Source: a bacterium
GTDB taxonomy: Bacteria; Cyanobacteriota; Sericytochromatia; S15B-MN24; UBA4093
Direction: 5' to 3'
Length of the DNA: 64,000 nt
Assembly: GCA_017744355.1 (NCBI GenBank)
Contig: JAGIBK010000009.1
Span: 1 to 64,000, forward strand
Part shown: one piece after another, positions 50,579-60,358 of the stretch
Layout of the letters: each line of letters opens with the position of its first letter
Numbering within the stretch: position 1 is the first letter of the stretch
Translations under genes and position numbers: made by a program
The notes under the pieces: generated by a model
Database searches by the model: none
What the model was told of the DNA's origin: nothing
Seen by the model: the letters and a program-made list of their open reading frames with translations, nothing else

Positions 50579-51469
50579 TCAGGCGCGCGGATGGGCGTGC
50601 CGGTAGACCTCCCGCAAGCGCTCTTGGCTGACGTGGGTGTAGATCTGGGTCGTCGAGAGGCTCGCATGCCCCAATAGCTCCTGCACGACCCGCAGATCGG
50701 CGCCGCCCTCCAGGAGGTGGGTGGCGAAGGTGTGGCGCAGGGTGTGCGGGCTCACCTCCTTCTGGATGCCCGCGGCCCGGACGTACTTCTGGAGCATGCG
50801 CTGCACCGAGCGCTGGTTGAGGGCCTGCCCCTGCCGGTTGACGAAGAGGATCCCGTCGTCCGCACGCCCACCCACCAGCCGCGGGCGCGCCTCGCGCAGG
50901 TAGGCCCCGACCAGCTCCGCCGCATGCACGTCCAGCAAGACCAGACGCTCCTTGGAGCCCTTCCCGAAGACGACGATCTCGCGCTCGTCCCAGTCGATCT
51001 GGTCGGTCTTGAGGGCGACGATCTCGCCGACGCGCATCCCGGTCGCGTACAGCAGCTCCAGGATGGCGCGATCGCGCATGCCCAGCGAAGACTCGGGCTC
51101 GGGTGCTGCGAAGAGGGCCTCGAGCTCCTCGCGATCGAGGAACTTGGGCAGGCGGCGGGCCGCCTTGGGGCTCGCGACGCTCGCGACCGGGTTGGTGCTC
51201 ACCACGCGCTCTCTGGCCAGGTATCGGAAGAAGGTCCGCAGGGCGGCGAGCTTCCTTGCGATCGTCGCGCGCTGGTAGCCGTTCTCGGAGAGCTCGCCCA
51301 GGTAGCGGCGCAGCATCAGGTAATCGATCGACTCCAGAGGCGCCTCGCCCACGAAGCGGCGGAATTGATCGAGATCCTGGCGATAGGCCTTCAGCGAGTG
51401 AGCCGAAAGGTTCCGCTCCACCTCCAGGTGCAAGAGGAAGGCGTCGCGGTGGGCGTCGAGGGCATGCAA
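50579..51469 (-). CDS. xerC: Tyrosine recombinase of the XerC/XerD type
   Basis: The 296-residue recombinase has the full catalytic set: Arg146 (ATGMRVGE), Lys171 (FGKGSKER), His242 and Arg245 (PHTLRHTFATHLL), His268 (LLGHASLSTTQIYTH) and Tyr277. The SAM-like N-terminal domain covers about 8-90. Length and lack of phage-type extensions indicate a chromosome-dimer resolvase rather than a mobile integrase. The XerC versus XerD choice is not certain. Confidence 0.92.
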   Translation of the reverse strand: MHALDAHRDAFLLHLEVERNLSAHSLKAYRQDLDQFRRFVGEAPLESIDYLMLRRYLGELSENGYQRATIARKLAALRTFFRYLARERVVSTNPVASVASPKAARRLPKFLDREELEALFAAPEPESSLGMRDRAILELLYATGMRVGEIVALKTDQIDWDEREIVVFGKGSKERLVLLDVHAAELVGAYLREARPRLVGGRADDGILFVNRQGQALNQRSVQRMLQKYVRAAGIQKEVSPHTLRHTFATHLLEGGADLRVVQELLGHASLSTTQIYTHVSQERLREVYRHAHPRA

Positions 51470-51548
51470 GGGTGCGTCTCCGGTGGAAAACGAGGGTTCA
51501 AGGCCATCCTACCGCAAAGCCCGGCGGACTTGGTGCGATAATGACTAC

Positions 51549-54032
51549 ATGCACGCTCATTCCAAGCTTAAAACCATCGCCTCCTGGGTCTTCGCCCTCC
51601 TTTTCTTCTTGCTCGCCGCCGTGGCCGGCACCTATCCGCTGGCCTTCAAGCTTGGCGAGGGGGTCCTCGATCCCGGAGACGGCGTGCTCAACACCTGGAT
51701 CCTGGCCTGGGGAGCCACCATCCTCGCCCGGAACCCGGGACAATTCTTCCAGGCGCCGTACTTCTACCCGGCCCGGGACGCCCTCGCCTTCTCGGAAAAC
51801 CTCCTCGGCAACCTGCCCCTGTTCGGGCCGCTCCTGGCCTTCTCGGGGGACCCGGTCTGGGCCGCCAACGCCTTCCTCGTCCTCTCCGTCGCCCTGACCG
51901 GCCTCGCGACCTATGCCCTCTTGCTGCGCTGGACCGGAAGCCGCACGGCCGCTCTGGCGGGCGGCCTGCTCTTCGCCCTGAGCCCCGTCAGGATGAGCCA
52001 GGTGAACCACCTTCAGCTGTTCGGGCTCTGGTGGACACCGCTCACCTTGCTTGCGACGAGCGCCTTTCTACGCGGCGCGCGCTGGCGGCACGGTTTCGCC
52101 GCCGCCCTGTGCCTCGCCTTGCAATTTTCTAGCTCGGTGTACCTGGGCTACTTCCTGCTCATCACGCTCGCAAGCTATGTCCTCGCCAGGCTTTGGCGCA
52201 CGCCCGACCTGCGCACGCGCACGCTCGCCATCCGGGGGGCGATGCTGCTCGCCGGCACGGGCCTCGCCCTCGGCGGCCTGCTATGGCCCTACCTGCGCCT
52301 CAGCCGCACCTGGGGCATGAGCCGCACCCTGCGGGACGGGACCGCCCTCGGCGCGGATCTGCTCAGCTACTTGAGCGCCTGGCCCCATAGCATCCCCTAC
52401 GGCGGGCGGCTTGCGGCGGTCCTGCCGCTCTACGCCCACGAGAAGTACCTCTTCCCCGGCCTCGTCGTCCTCGCGCTCGCCGCCTGGGCCCTGGGCTGGG
52501 CCTTCAGCCGGCGCCGCGAGAAGCTCTCGCAGGAGGCCCGCGCCGTGGCCTTCGCAGGGACCGTGGCCTGGCTCTTGAGCCTGGGACCGACCCTCCAGGT
52601 ACGCGGGATCATCACCTTCCTGCCCCTGCCTTACGCGGCCCTGTTCTACCTGGTGCCGGGATTCAGCGCCATCCGCGTCCCGGCTCGGCTCGGGTTGATG
52701 GTCGCCCTCTGCCTTTCCGTGCTCGCGGGCATCGGCCTGAGCCGGCTCATTGCGCGGCACGGCACCACGCCCCTGCGGCGCGGGGCGATCGCGGCAGCCG
52801 CCCTCGCCCTGGTCCTCGTGGACACCCACCACCGGCCCCTGACCCTTTATCCGCGCCCCGTGCCGTCCGCGCTCGACCGGGCCCTCTCCCGGGCCCCCAT
52901 GGGCCCGGGGGTCTTCGTGCCCATGCCGACCTACAAGCGCGAGGCCGACGGCATCCTCGAATCCGGCCGGATGCTCCTCACCTTGCCCAGCGGCCGCAGC
53001 CTGGTGAACGGCTACTCGGGCTTCTTCCCGGATAGCTACCTGGAGCTCGCCCGTCATCTCGAGAACGGCCCGACGCCCGAGGCCCTGGACGCGCTCGCCG
53101 CCACCGGCGTCACGTGGCTCGGCGTCCGCTACGACCAGATGACGCCCGGCGAGCGCCTGAGCTGGGACCCCGCCGAAGTACCCGGCGGCTTGCAGCTGCT
53201 GTGGCGCGAGGCGGGGCAGGGCGCCCTCTACCGGATCGATCGCAAGCCCAAGCCGAGCCCGCTCGCCGCCACCCTCGCCCTGCCGCCCACGCTGAGTGGC
53301 GATCGCGCCTTCACCCTTGCCCTCACCCTGGAGGCCCCTCACGGCACCTGGGTGGCTCCTGCGCCTGCCGAGCGGCGCGCCCTCCGGATCAGCTGGCAGG
53401 GCGCAAGCCCTCGCACCGAGGAGCGGAAAGTCTGGCTGCCGTTGAGCCTTCAGGGATCGCGCTCGATAGGCGTCCCGATGCGCACCCCGCGCAAGGCGGG
53501 GAACTACCTGCTGACGGTCGAAGGGCCGGACTTCGTGGCGACGAGTTCGGTCGCCATTGGCTCGCAGGCCATGCCCGACACCCTCACCGCCCCCATCCAG
53601 GCCCAGGTGAGCTGGCAGAACCCACCGCCCCCTCCCCGCGTTCTGGCAGGGCAGCGCCTCTTGCTCGAAGCAACGATCCGTAACGAGGGGGGCAATGTCT
53701 GGCGTGCTGCGACCACCTGGCGCGAGCGCCTCGCTGCGCGCCCCGAGTGGCTGCGCAAGCATCCCCGCTGGATCTTCGACAACGGAGCAGGTGAAGTGGG
53801 CGTAGCGGTGCGGTGGACCGAGAAGAGCACGGGGGCCGAAATCGCCGTGGGGCAGGCCAGGCCTCGGCGCTACCCACTCGCGTTCGACGTGTTCCCGAAG
53901 GAAACCTATCGCTTCGAGGAGCACCTCTTCGCCCCGGAGGCGCCGGGCACCTACGTGGCTGAGCTACGACTCGCGGACGGCTTCGACGCCGTCGCGGCCC
54001 CGCTCGCCCAGTACGAGATCACGGTGGAGTAA
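51549..54032 (+). CDS. Polytopic membrane protein, GT-C/YfhO-like glycosyltransferase candidate (827 aa)
   Basis: The first 440 residues contain about ten membrane helices. The first loop reads GDGVLNTWILAWGATILARN and PYFYPARDALAFSE, which has the acidic-loop character of GT-C fold enzymes. The last 390 residues are soluble and external, with beta-rich segments (SVAIGSQAMPDTLTAPIQAQ, TYVAELRLADGFDAV). Start ATG 51549 is chosen over 51483, which overlaps the xerC leader. A lipid-linked sugar substrate is an inference. Confidence 0.75.
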   Translation: MHAHSKLKTIASWVFALLFFLLAAVAGTYPLAFKLGEGVLDPGDGVLNTWILAWGATILARNPGQFFQAPYFYPARDALAFSENLLGNLPLFGPLLAFSGDPVWAANAFLVLSVALTGLATYALLLRWTGSRTAALAGGLLFALSPVRMSQVNHLQLFGLWWTPLTLLATSAFLRGARWRHGFAAALCLALQFSSSVYLGYFLLITLASYVLARLWRTPDLRTRTLAIRGAMLLAGTGLALGGLLWPYLRLSRTWGMSRTLRDGTALGADLLSYLSAWPHSIPYGGRLAAVLPLYAHEKYLFPGLVVLALAAWALGWAFSRRREKLSQEARAVAFAGTVAWLLSLGPTLQVRGIITFLPLPYAALFYLVPGFSAIRVPARLGLMVALCLSVLAGIGLSRLIARHGTTPLRRGAIAAAALALVLVDTHHRPLTLYPRPVPSALDRALSRAPMGPGVFVPMPTYKREADGILESGRMLLTLPSGRSLVNGYSGFFPDSYLELARHLENGPTPEALDALAATGVTWLGVRYDQMTPGERLSWDPAEVPGGLQLLWREAGQGALYRIDRKPKPSPLAATLALPPTLSGDRAFTLALTLEAPHGTWVAPAPAERRALRISWQGASPRTEERKVWLPLSLQGSRSIGVPMRTPRKAGNYLLTVEGPDFVATSSVAIGSQAMPDTLTAPIQAQVSWQNPPPPPRVLAGQRLLLEATIRNEGGNVWRAATTWRERLAARPEWLRKHPRWIFDNGAGEVGVAVRWTEKSTGAEIAVGQARPRRYPLAFDVFPKETYRFEEHLFAPEAPGTYVAELRLADGFDAVAAPLAQYEITVE

Positions 54033-54044
54033 CCCCCTACTTGT

Positions 54045-54075
54045 TTTCCCCTGCCCCCTGGCGGGGCAGGGGAAA
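54045..54075. terminator. Terminator between the membrane-protein gene and tdk
   Basis: TTTCCCCTGCCCC pairs perfectly with GGGGCAGGGGAAA around a five-base loop, serving both converging genes. Confidence 0.85.
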
Positions 54076-54078
54076 GAA

Positions 54079-54726
54079 CTAGACGTGCTGGGGAGCTTGG
54101 CCGCCCGGCAGGGGCAGCTGCATGACCCGGCCCGGGTTGACGGGCACCACGTGGCAGGCGCGGCAGCGGGGCTCGTAGGCCTCCTGGGCGCCGATCAGGA
54201 TGACCGGATCGTCCCACTCGGCGGGCGCGCCGTTGATCAGGCGCTGCGAGCGGGTCGCAGGGGCCCCGCAGACCATGCAGATGGCGGTCAGCTTCTCGAC
54301 CGACTCGGCCAGCGCCAAGAGCCGTGCCGTCACGCCGAAGGGCTCGCCCCGGAAGTCCATGTCCAGGCCCGAGCAGATGACCCGCTTGCCCGAATTGGCG
54401 AGCGCCTGGCACACGTCCACCACCGCGTCATCGAAGAACTGCACCTCGTCGATGGCGACCACCGCCGTGTCCTCTTCGGTCAGGCGCCAGATCTCCTCGG
54501 CGCCGGTCGCGCGCACCGCGCGCATGCGCCCGCCCGCATGGCTCGACACGTCCTCAGGGGCGTAGCGCGTGTCGATGATCGGCTTGAAGACCTGGACCTT
54601 CTGCTTGGCGATCTCGGCGCGGCGCACCCGGCGGATCAGCTCCTCGGTCTTGCCGCAGTACATGGAGCCGCAGATGAGCTCAATCCACCCCTGGCGAAAC
54701 GGCGACGCGTAGAATCCAAGCTGCAT
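54079..54726 (-). CDS. tdk: Thymidine kinase
   Basis: Tdk phosphorylates thymidine with ATP for salvage. The 215-residue product has the P-loop [10 protein letters not shown] (20-29), the Walker-B-like [10 protein letters not shown], the lasso-domain zinc cysteines CMVC and CRAC, and [13 protein letters not shown]. The ATG 54726 follows AGAGGGATTCCCGG. The longer frame from 54825 has no ribosome site. Length is normal for the type II family. Confidence 0.96.
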   Translation of the reverse strand: MQLGFYASPFRQGWIELICGSMYCGKTEELIRRVRRAEIAKQKVQVFKPIIDTRYAPEDVSSHAGGRMRAVRATGAEEIWRLTEEDTAVVAIDEVQFFDDAVVDVCQALANSGKRVICSGLDMDFRGEPFGVTARLLALAESVEKLTAICMVCGAPATRSQRLINGAPAEWDDPVILIGAQEAYEPRCRACHVVPVNPGRVMQLPLPGGQAPQHV

Positions 54727-54901
54727 CCGGGAATCCCTCTGAGTCGAAAAACAGGCAACCGGACCATGGTAGCGCAAGAGCGGACGTTCGTGGAGCGCAC
54801 GAAAAGCGATCCGCGGACCCCACAACCCCTCCTCGCTTGGAAAGACTGCGTGATCCGCGGATCGTTAAGAATATTGCTCGTGAAACAGCCGCAGGCGCTT
54901 G

Positions 54902-56224
54902 CTAAACCGTCAGTGCGCCCCCCAGGACGCGGTCCAGCTCGGCGAGCGCGCGCTCGGCCTGCTTCTGGTGACGCAGCTGCTTGTCCTTGACCTTGGGCCC
55001 ATCCAGGGGCTCGATGATGCCCCAGTTGGAGTTCATGGGCTGGAAGTGCTTGGGGTCCGCGTGCGAGACGTAGTGCATGAGGCTGCCCAGCATGGTGGTG
55101 CGGGGCAGAACCAAAGGCTCCTCGCCCTTGAGGACCCGGGCCAGGTTGTAACCCGCCAGCGCCCCCGAAGCGGCCGACTCGGTGTAGCCCTCGACGCCGA
55201 CCAGGCACCCCGCCACGAACCAGAGCGGGCGATCGCGCCACTGCAGGCTCGCATCCAGGAAGCTCGGGCTCGCGAGGTAGGTGTTGCGGTGCATCACGCC
55301 GAGGCGCACGAACTCCGCCTCTTCCAGGCCCGGGATCATGCGGAAGACGCGCTTCTGCTCGCCCCACTTGAGCTGGGTCTGGAAGCCCACCAGGTTGTAG
55401 AGGTCGCCCGCTACGTTGTCCTGGCGCAGCTGGACCACCGCGTAGGGCCAGCGACCCGTGCGGGGGTCGTCCAGGCCCACCGGCTTGAGCGGGCCGTAGC
55501 GCAGGGTATCGATCCCGCGCCGGGCGATGACCTCGACCGGCAGGCAGCCTTCGAAGAAGTTCTTCTCCTCGTCGCCCAGGTGCAGCACCGCCCCCTCGGC
55601 CTTGATGAGCTCGTTCCAGAAGGCCTCGTACTCGTCCTTGGTCATGGGGCAGTTGAGGTAGACCCCTTCGCCCTTGTTCCAGCGCGCGGCCTTGAAGATC
55701 TTGTCCTGGTTCACGCTCTCGAGCGTCAAGATGGGCGCCGCCGCATCATAGAAGTGCAGGTGCTCGACGCCCGCCGCCTTCTGGATCGCCTCCGAGAGGG
55801 CCGGCGAGGTCAGAGGACCCGTCGCGATGATGGTGGGCACCTCGGGATCGAGCGAGGTGACCTCGTCGCGGACCAGGGTGATGTTCGGGTGTTGCTCGAT
55901 CGCCTCGGTGATAGCACCCGCGAACACGTCGCGATCCACCGCGAGCGCGCCGCCCGCAGGCACCGCCGCCTTCTGGGCGCTTGAGAGGATCAGCGAGTCG
56001 AAGCGGCGCATCTCGGCCTTGAGCAGGCCCGAGGCACTGCCCTCGCCGAAGGCGCCGAGCGAGTTGGAGCAGACCAGCTCGCCGAGCAGATTGGTGTGGT
56101 GGGCCTTGGTCTCGCGCACCGGGCGCATCTCGTGCAGCTCAACCGCGACACCCTGCCGCGCGAGCTGCCAGGCAGCCTCGGACCCCGCGAGGCCGCCGCC
56201 GATCACCTTTGCCTTGAGAGTCAT
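54902..56224 (-). CDS. trmFO: Folate-dependent tRNA (uracil-54) methyltransferase TrmFO
   Basis: TrmFO uses methylene-tetrahydrofolate and FADH2 to make m5U54 in the tRNA T loop. The 440-residue protein has the FAD motif GGGLAG (9-14), ELHEMRP, the conserved LGELVCSNSLGAFGEGSASG and the C-terminal NSNWGIIEPL. It lies 15 bases downstream of topA, an arrangement common in Gram-positive and related bacteria, so the two are co-transcribed. Confidence 0.97.
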   Translation of the reverse strand: MTLKAKVIGGGLAGSEAAWQLARQGVAVELHEMRPVRETKAHHTNLLGELVCSNSLGAFGEGSASGLLKAEMRRFDSLILSSAQKAAVPAGGALAVDRDVFAGAITEAIEQHPNITLVRDEVTSLDPEVPTIIATGPLTSPALSEAIQKAAGVEHLHFYDAAAPILTLESVNQDKIFKAARWNKGEGVYLNCPMTKDEYEAFWNELIKAEGAVLHLGDEEKNFFEGCLPVEVIARRGIDTLRYGPLKPVGLDDPRTGRWPYAVVQLRQDNVAGDLYNLVGFQTQLKWGEQKRVFRMIPGLEEAEFVRLGVMHRNTYLASPSFLDASLQWRDRPLWFVAGCLVGVEGYTESAASGALAGYNLARVLKGEEPLVLPRTTMLGSLMHYVSHADPKHFQPMNSNWGIIEPLDGPKVKDKQLRHQKQAERALAELDRVLGGALTV

Positions 56225-56239
56225 GTCGTCGCCTTTTTC

Positions 56240-58411
56240 TTATGCTTCCTGGGCTTCCTTGGCGACGTCCTCGCCCTCCGCCTCGCCCTTGCCGTCGGCA
56301 CTCGCGGCCTTCTTGGGGACGTTCTGGATGTTCTTGCACTCCTCGTTCTTACACAGGAGGAAGCTCCGTCCTGCCTTGGAACGCTTGAGGGCCATCCAGG
56401 TGTTGCACTTGGCGCAGAGGGTGTCGGTCGGCAGGTCCCACGAGGTGAAGGAGCACTCGGGGTAGCGCGAGCAACCGTAGAAGGTCTTGCCCGTGCGGGT
56501 CCGCTTGATGATCACGTCGCCGGCGCAGCCCGGCTCCTTGCAGCCCACCCCGGTCTTCTTGATGAGCGGCTTGGTGGTCTTGCACTCGGGGTACTTGGAG
56601 CAGGCGAGGAACTCGCCGAAGCGACCGCTCTTGATGAGCATCTCGGCGCCGCACGCCTCGCAAAACTCGCCCGAGGGGATGGCGACCGGCTGCATCTCCT
56701 TGGCAGCCACCTTGAGGGTGGCGGCAAAGGGCTCGTAGAAGTTCTTGAGCAGCTGCTGCCACTCGTTCTCACCGGTCTCGATGGTGTCGAGCTTGTCCTC
56801 CATGTCGGCGGTGAAGCCCACGTCCACGATGTCGGGGAAGTGCTTGATGAGCTGGTCGTTGACCTGGATGCCGAGCTCGGTCGGCTGCAGGGCGCGCCCG
56901 ACCTTCTCGACGTAGCCGCGGTCCTGGATGGTCGCGATGGTCGGGGCGTAGGTCGAAGGACGACCGATCCCCTTCTCTTCCATGGTCTTGACCAGGGTCG
57001 CCTCGGTGAAGCGGGGGGGCGGCTGGGTGAAGTGCTGCTTGGGATTGACTTCCTTGAGCTTGAGCGCGTCGCCCTCGGCGAGCTCGGGGAGCTTCGCGGG
57101 CTTCTTGCCGGCGGCCTTGGCCTCCTCGGAATCCTCCTCGGGGGTGTCCATGTAGACGGCCTGGAAGCCGGGGAAGACCACCTTGGTGTCGGTCGCGCGC
57201 AGCACGCCTTCACCGGCCTCGATGTCGATCGAGAGCACGGCGAGGGTGGCATTGGCCATCTGGCTCGCGGCGAAGCGCTCCCAGATGACGCGGTAGAGCT
57301 TGAACTGGTCGGGCGTCAGGTGGCCCTTGACCTGCTCGGGCGTGCGCAAAATGGAGGTCGGGCGGATCGCTTCGTGGGCCTCCTGGGCGCCCTTCTTGGA
57401 AGCGTAGGTCCGGCGGCTCGACGGCAGGTAGTTCTTGCCGTAGCGCTCGGCGATGTAGGCCTTGGCCTCTTCCCAGGCCTCGTCGGCGATGCGCACCGAG
57501 TCGGTACGCATATAGGTAATGAGACCGACCGGGCCCTCGGAGCCCAGCTCGATACCTTCGTAGAGCTGCTGGGCGAGGGTCATGGTGCGCTTGACGGTGA
57601 AGCCGTAGCGGCGCGAAGCCTCCTGCTGCAGGCTCGAAGTGATGAAGGGAGCGCTCGGCTGGCGCTTCTGTTCCTTCGTTTGGACTTTCGAGACCTTGAA
57701 GTCCGCAACCTTCAGGGCGTCCACGATGACGGTGGCCGCGGCCTCGGAGCCGATCTCGGGCTTCTTGCCGGCCCAGCGGACGAGTTCGGTGGTGAAGGCG
57801 GTCTTGGCCGCCCCCTTCACCATGTCGGCGCTGATGGACCAGTATTCCTTGGGGACGAAGGCCTGGACCTCGGCCTCGCGATCGCAGATCAGGCGCACGG
57901 CCACGCTCTGGACGCGGCCGGCCGAGAGGCCCCGGCGGACCTTCTGCCAGAGCAGCGGCGAGATCTTGTAACCCACCAGGCGGTCGAGCACGCGGCGCGC
58001 CTGCTGGGCGTTGACCCGCTGGATGTCGATGGTGCGCGGGTGCTCGACGGCGCGCAGGATGGCGTCCTTGGTGATCTCGTTGAACTCGATGCGCTGCATC
58101 GGCTTGTTGAGCTCTTCGAGGATCGAGGCCAGGTGCCAGGCGATCGCTTCCCCTTCGCGGTCAGGGTCGGGCGCGAGGTAGACGTGGTCGGCGCCGGAGG
58201 CAGCCTCCTGCAGCTCGGCGACGACCTTGGCCTTCTCGGCGAGGACCTCGTACTGGGGCAGGAAGTTCTTCTTGACGTCCACCCCGAGGCCCTTCTTGGG
58301 AAGGTCCCGGATGTGGCCGGCCGAGGCCTTGACCTGGAAGTCCTTGCCCAGGATCTTGCCGATGGTCTTGGCCTTGGCGGGGCTCTCTACGATCACCAAC
58401 GATTTCGACAC
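56240..58411 (-). CDS. topA: DNA topoisomerase I
   Basis: TopA relaxes negative supercoils by transient single-strand cleavage. The 723-residue protein begins with Toprim (SLVIVESPAKAKTIGKILGK, and the acidic LAPDPDREGEAIAWHL). It has the active-site Tyr in ITYMRTDSVRI and ends in three four-cysteine zinc ribbons (CEACGAEML to YPEC, CKEPGCAG to YPEC, CAKCNTWM to NEEC) followed by an acidic tail. The first gene of the topA-trmFO pair, downstream of dprA by 169 bases. Confidence 0.98.
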   Translation of the reverse strand: MSKSLVIVESPAKAKTIGKILGKDFQVKASAGHIRDLPKKGLGVDVKKNFLPQYEVLAEKAKVVAELQEAASGADHVYLAPDPDREGEAIAWHLASILEELNKPMQRIEFNEITKDAILRAVEHPRTIDIQRVNAQQARRVLDRLVGYKISPLLWQKVRRGLSAGRVQSVAVRLICDREAEVQAFVPKEYWSISADMVKGAAKTAFTTELVRWAGKKPEIGSEAAATVIVDALKVADFKVSKVQTKEQKRQPSAPFITSSLQQEASRRYGFTVKRTMTLAQQLYEGIELGSEGPVGLITYMRTDSVRIADEAWEEAKAYIAERYGKNYLPSSRRTYASKKGAQEAHEAIRPTSILRTPEQVKGHLTPDQFKLYRVIWERFAASQMANATLAVLSIDIEAGEGVLRATDTKVVFPGFQAVYMDTPEEDSEEAKAAGKKPAKLPELAEGDALKLKEVNPKQHFTQPPPRFTEATLVKTMEEKGIGRPSTYAPTIATIQDRGYVEKVGRALQPTELGIQVNDQLIKHFPDIVDVGFTADMEDKLDTIETGENEWQQLLKNFYEPFAATLKVAAKEMQPVAIPSGEFCEACGAEMLIKSGRFGEFLACSKYPECKTTKPLIKKTGVGCKEPGCAGDVIIKRTRTGKTFYGCSRYPECSFTSWDLPTDTLCAKCNTWMALKRSKAGRSFLLCKNEECKNIQNVPKKAASADGKGEAEGEDVAKEAQEA

Positions 58412-58580
58412 GCTTTACCACCTTTCGGTCCGGCAGAATGGCGCGAGTGCGCAAAAAGGGCCGAGACCCGCTCGTACCGCCCGGTTTCAGGCTCCATCGC
58501 CTGCTTTCCGGACAAAAATGCACCCCCACTCTATCACACTTTGAAAAACTCACTCGTCCGGTTTTCCTACGCACCGGGGC

Positions 58581-59657
58581 TCAGGCTCGGACGTACAGGC
58601 GACCGGGAAGCTGCTGCACCAGGGCCTTGAGCTCTAGAACAAGGAGGACGCTGTTGATCTGAGCGGGCGGCAGGCCGCTCTTGGCGGCGATCCGATCCAG
58701 GCTCGTCGGCTCGCCCTCGATGGCCGCCAGAACCCGGGCCTCGTCGTCGGCGAGCGCAAGCCGGGGGGCCTCGCGCGCCGGTGGCTTGGGCGCCTTCCAG
58801 GCCAGCTCTTCGAGCACGTCCGAAGCCGACATCACCAGGCGCGCTCCCTGCTGGATCAAACGGTGGGGGCCCAGCGAACAAGGAGCATCCGCGGGGCCCG
58901 GCACCGCCATCACCTCGCGGTTCTGGTCGAGGGCCATCTCCACGGTGATGAGCGCGCCGCTACGCTCCTTGGCCTCGACCAGCACGACGGCCTGGCACAG
59001 CCCGGCCACGATGCGGTTGCGAGCGGGGAACTGCCCGGCTGCGGGCTCGGTGCCGAGCGGGTACTCCGACAAGAGGGCCCCGCGCTCGGCGATGCGAGTG
59101 GCCAGCTCCTGGTGACCCGCCGGGTAGAGGCGATCCAGGGCCGAACCCAGCACCGCCACGGTCTTCCCCGTTTCGAGCGCCCCCTTGTGGGCAGCGGCGT
59201 CGACGCCGAAGGCCAGGCCGCTGACGACCACGACCCCGCTGGCGGCCAGGTCCCGCGCGAGGGTCTCGGCCATCCGCGCCCCGTAACGGGTGCAGCGCCG
59301 GGTGCCCACGATGGCGACCGCACGGCTCAGATCGGGCAGTTCGCCCTTCACGAAGAGCACCCCCGGCGGATCGTGGATCTCGCGCAGGGCGGCAGGGTAG
59401 GCGCTATCCCAGTGGCAGACCAGGTCGAGCCCCGCGCGGGACACCGCCGCAAGCTCGGCCTCGGGCATGAGCTCCGGGCGCTGGGCGGCAATCGCCTGGG
59501 CGATCTCGGGGCCGATGCCCTGGACCTGCGCGAGCTCGCGGGGGCCGGCGCGCCAGGCGGCTTCGAGAGAGCCGAAGCGATCGCGCATGCGACGCAAGCG
59601 GGTCGAGCCCACCCCTTCAATATTGAGGAAGGCGACGGCGTAGGCGCGTTCGGACAT
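58581..59657 (-). CDS. dprA: DNA processing protein DprA
   Basis: DprA protects incoming single-stranded DNA and loads RecA in transformation. The 358-residue protein has an N-terminal SAM/helix-hairpin-helix region (GVGSTRLRRMRDRF, VQGIGPEIA). The Rossmann core shows VGTRRCTRYG, SGLAFGVDAAAH, LSEYPLGTEP and FPARNRIVAGL. A C-terminal winged helix follows (about 295-355). The ATG 59657 follows GGGAGGGACGCCC. It precedes topA, as in many genomes. Confidence 0.97.
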   Translation of the reverse strand: MSERAYAVAFLNIEGVGSTRLRRMRDRFGSLEAAWRAGPRELAQVQGIGPEIAQAIAAQRPELMPEAELAAVSRAGLDLVCHWDSAYPAALREIHDPPGVLFVKGELPDLSRAVAIVGTRRCTRYGARMAETLARDLAASGVVVVSGLAFGVDAAAHKGALETGKTVAVLGSALDRLYPAGHQELATRIAERGALLSEYPLGTEPAAGQFPARNRIVAGLCQAVVLVEAKERSGALITVEMALDQNREVMAVPGPADAPCSLGPHRLIQQGARLVMSASDVLEELAWKAPKPPAREAPRLALADDEARVLAAIEGEPTSLDRIAAKSGLPPAQINSVLLVLELKALVQQLPGRLYVRA

Positions 59658-59699
59658 GGGCGTCCCTCCCGCCATGATTCTAACTTATTATGAAGCTGG

Positions 59700-59734
59700 A
59701 TTCAAAAATAAAAGCGCCCCGATGTTCGGGGCGC
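59700..59734 (-). terminator. Intrinsic terminator of the ribbon-helix-helix-like gene
   Basis: On the minus strand GCGCCCCG pairs with CGGGGCGC around five bases and is followed by TTTTATTTTTG. Confidence 0.9.
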
Positions 59735-59777
59735 GAGACGGATCGAAAAAAGGAAGGCAGGAACGGGCCGAAAGCGC

Positions 59778-60071
59778 TTAGCGCTCGTCCTTGCCAGAAA
59801 GGCGGCGAACCAGCCAGCAGTTGTTCTTGTTGAGGTTGTAGTCCTCGAGGATGAAGTCCAGGGCGGCGCGCATGATCTCGGACTTGCCGACCTTCATGCG
59901 CTGCTCGGTGCGGAGCTTGAGCATCACGACCTCGAGCGAGAGGAGCTGCTCTTCCGAGAAGTAGAAGGTGGCGCGCTGGTTGAAGACCTCGTCCTCCTCG
60001 CCCGACAGGGCCTCGGCGGGGGGCTCGATGTAATCCGCGGGCGGCTTCTTGGTGGTCGGGCGTCTTCTCAT
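59778..60071 (-). CDS. Small ribbon-helix-helix-like protein (97 aa)
   Basis: After a basic start (MRRRPTTKKPPADYIEPPAE) and an acidic linker, residues about 38-82 read RATFYFSEEQLLSLEVVMLK, then KVGKSEIMRAALDFILEDYN. A beta strand plus two helices with SEIMRAALDFILEDY is typical of ribbon-helix-helix DNA-binding proteins such as CopG/ParG relatives. Length and start (ATG 60071 after AGAGGAATC) are plausible; 60119 is an alternative. Its divergent promoter region contains repeated TGTATAC, which may be its operator. Confidence 0.7.
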   Translation of the reverse strand: MRRRPTTKKPPADYIEPPAEALSGEEDEVFNQRATFYFSEEQLLSLEVVMLKLRTEQRMKVGKSEIMRAALDFILEDYNLNKNNCWLVRRLSGKDER

Positions 60072-60168
60072 CCTTGCGATTCCTCTCTCCCTTACGCTCT
60101 TGGCCGGTGCGTGATCCAACTGCCCCGGGCACGTTGCTGGATCCTATCAACCGATCGCAAGCGCGGTA

Positions 60169-60290
60169 TGTATACGGGATCACAACATCAACAACCGTCA
60201 AAACGTGACAAGGCCAAAATTGTGACGTTCGCACCGGACGCAAAGCCATACGGGGTGACGCCCGTCACCCTTTGAGGGCGGGTGTATACA
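60169..60290. promoter_or_regulatory. Divergent control region with repeated palindromes
   Basis: TGTATAC occurs at 60169-60175 and as palindromic TGTATACA at 60283-60290. Between them GGGTGACG and CGTCACCC (60253-60270) form a perfect inverted repeat with two-base spacer. The region separates the ribbon-helix-helix gene from the lipoprotein gene at 60359 and contains no other gene. Confidence 0.5.
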
Positions 60291-60358
60291 AGGGGGGACG
60301 CTCAGGGTATAAGGGAGCGGACGATCGATCTCAATTTCACCCGGAGGACAAACGCGGC

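Noticed and set aside
50579-51469. XerC-type recombinase as the integrase of the tRNA-Val zone
   Set aside because: It is 40 kb away, has housekeeping length and lacks the N-terminal arm-binding domain of tRNA integrases.
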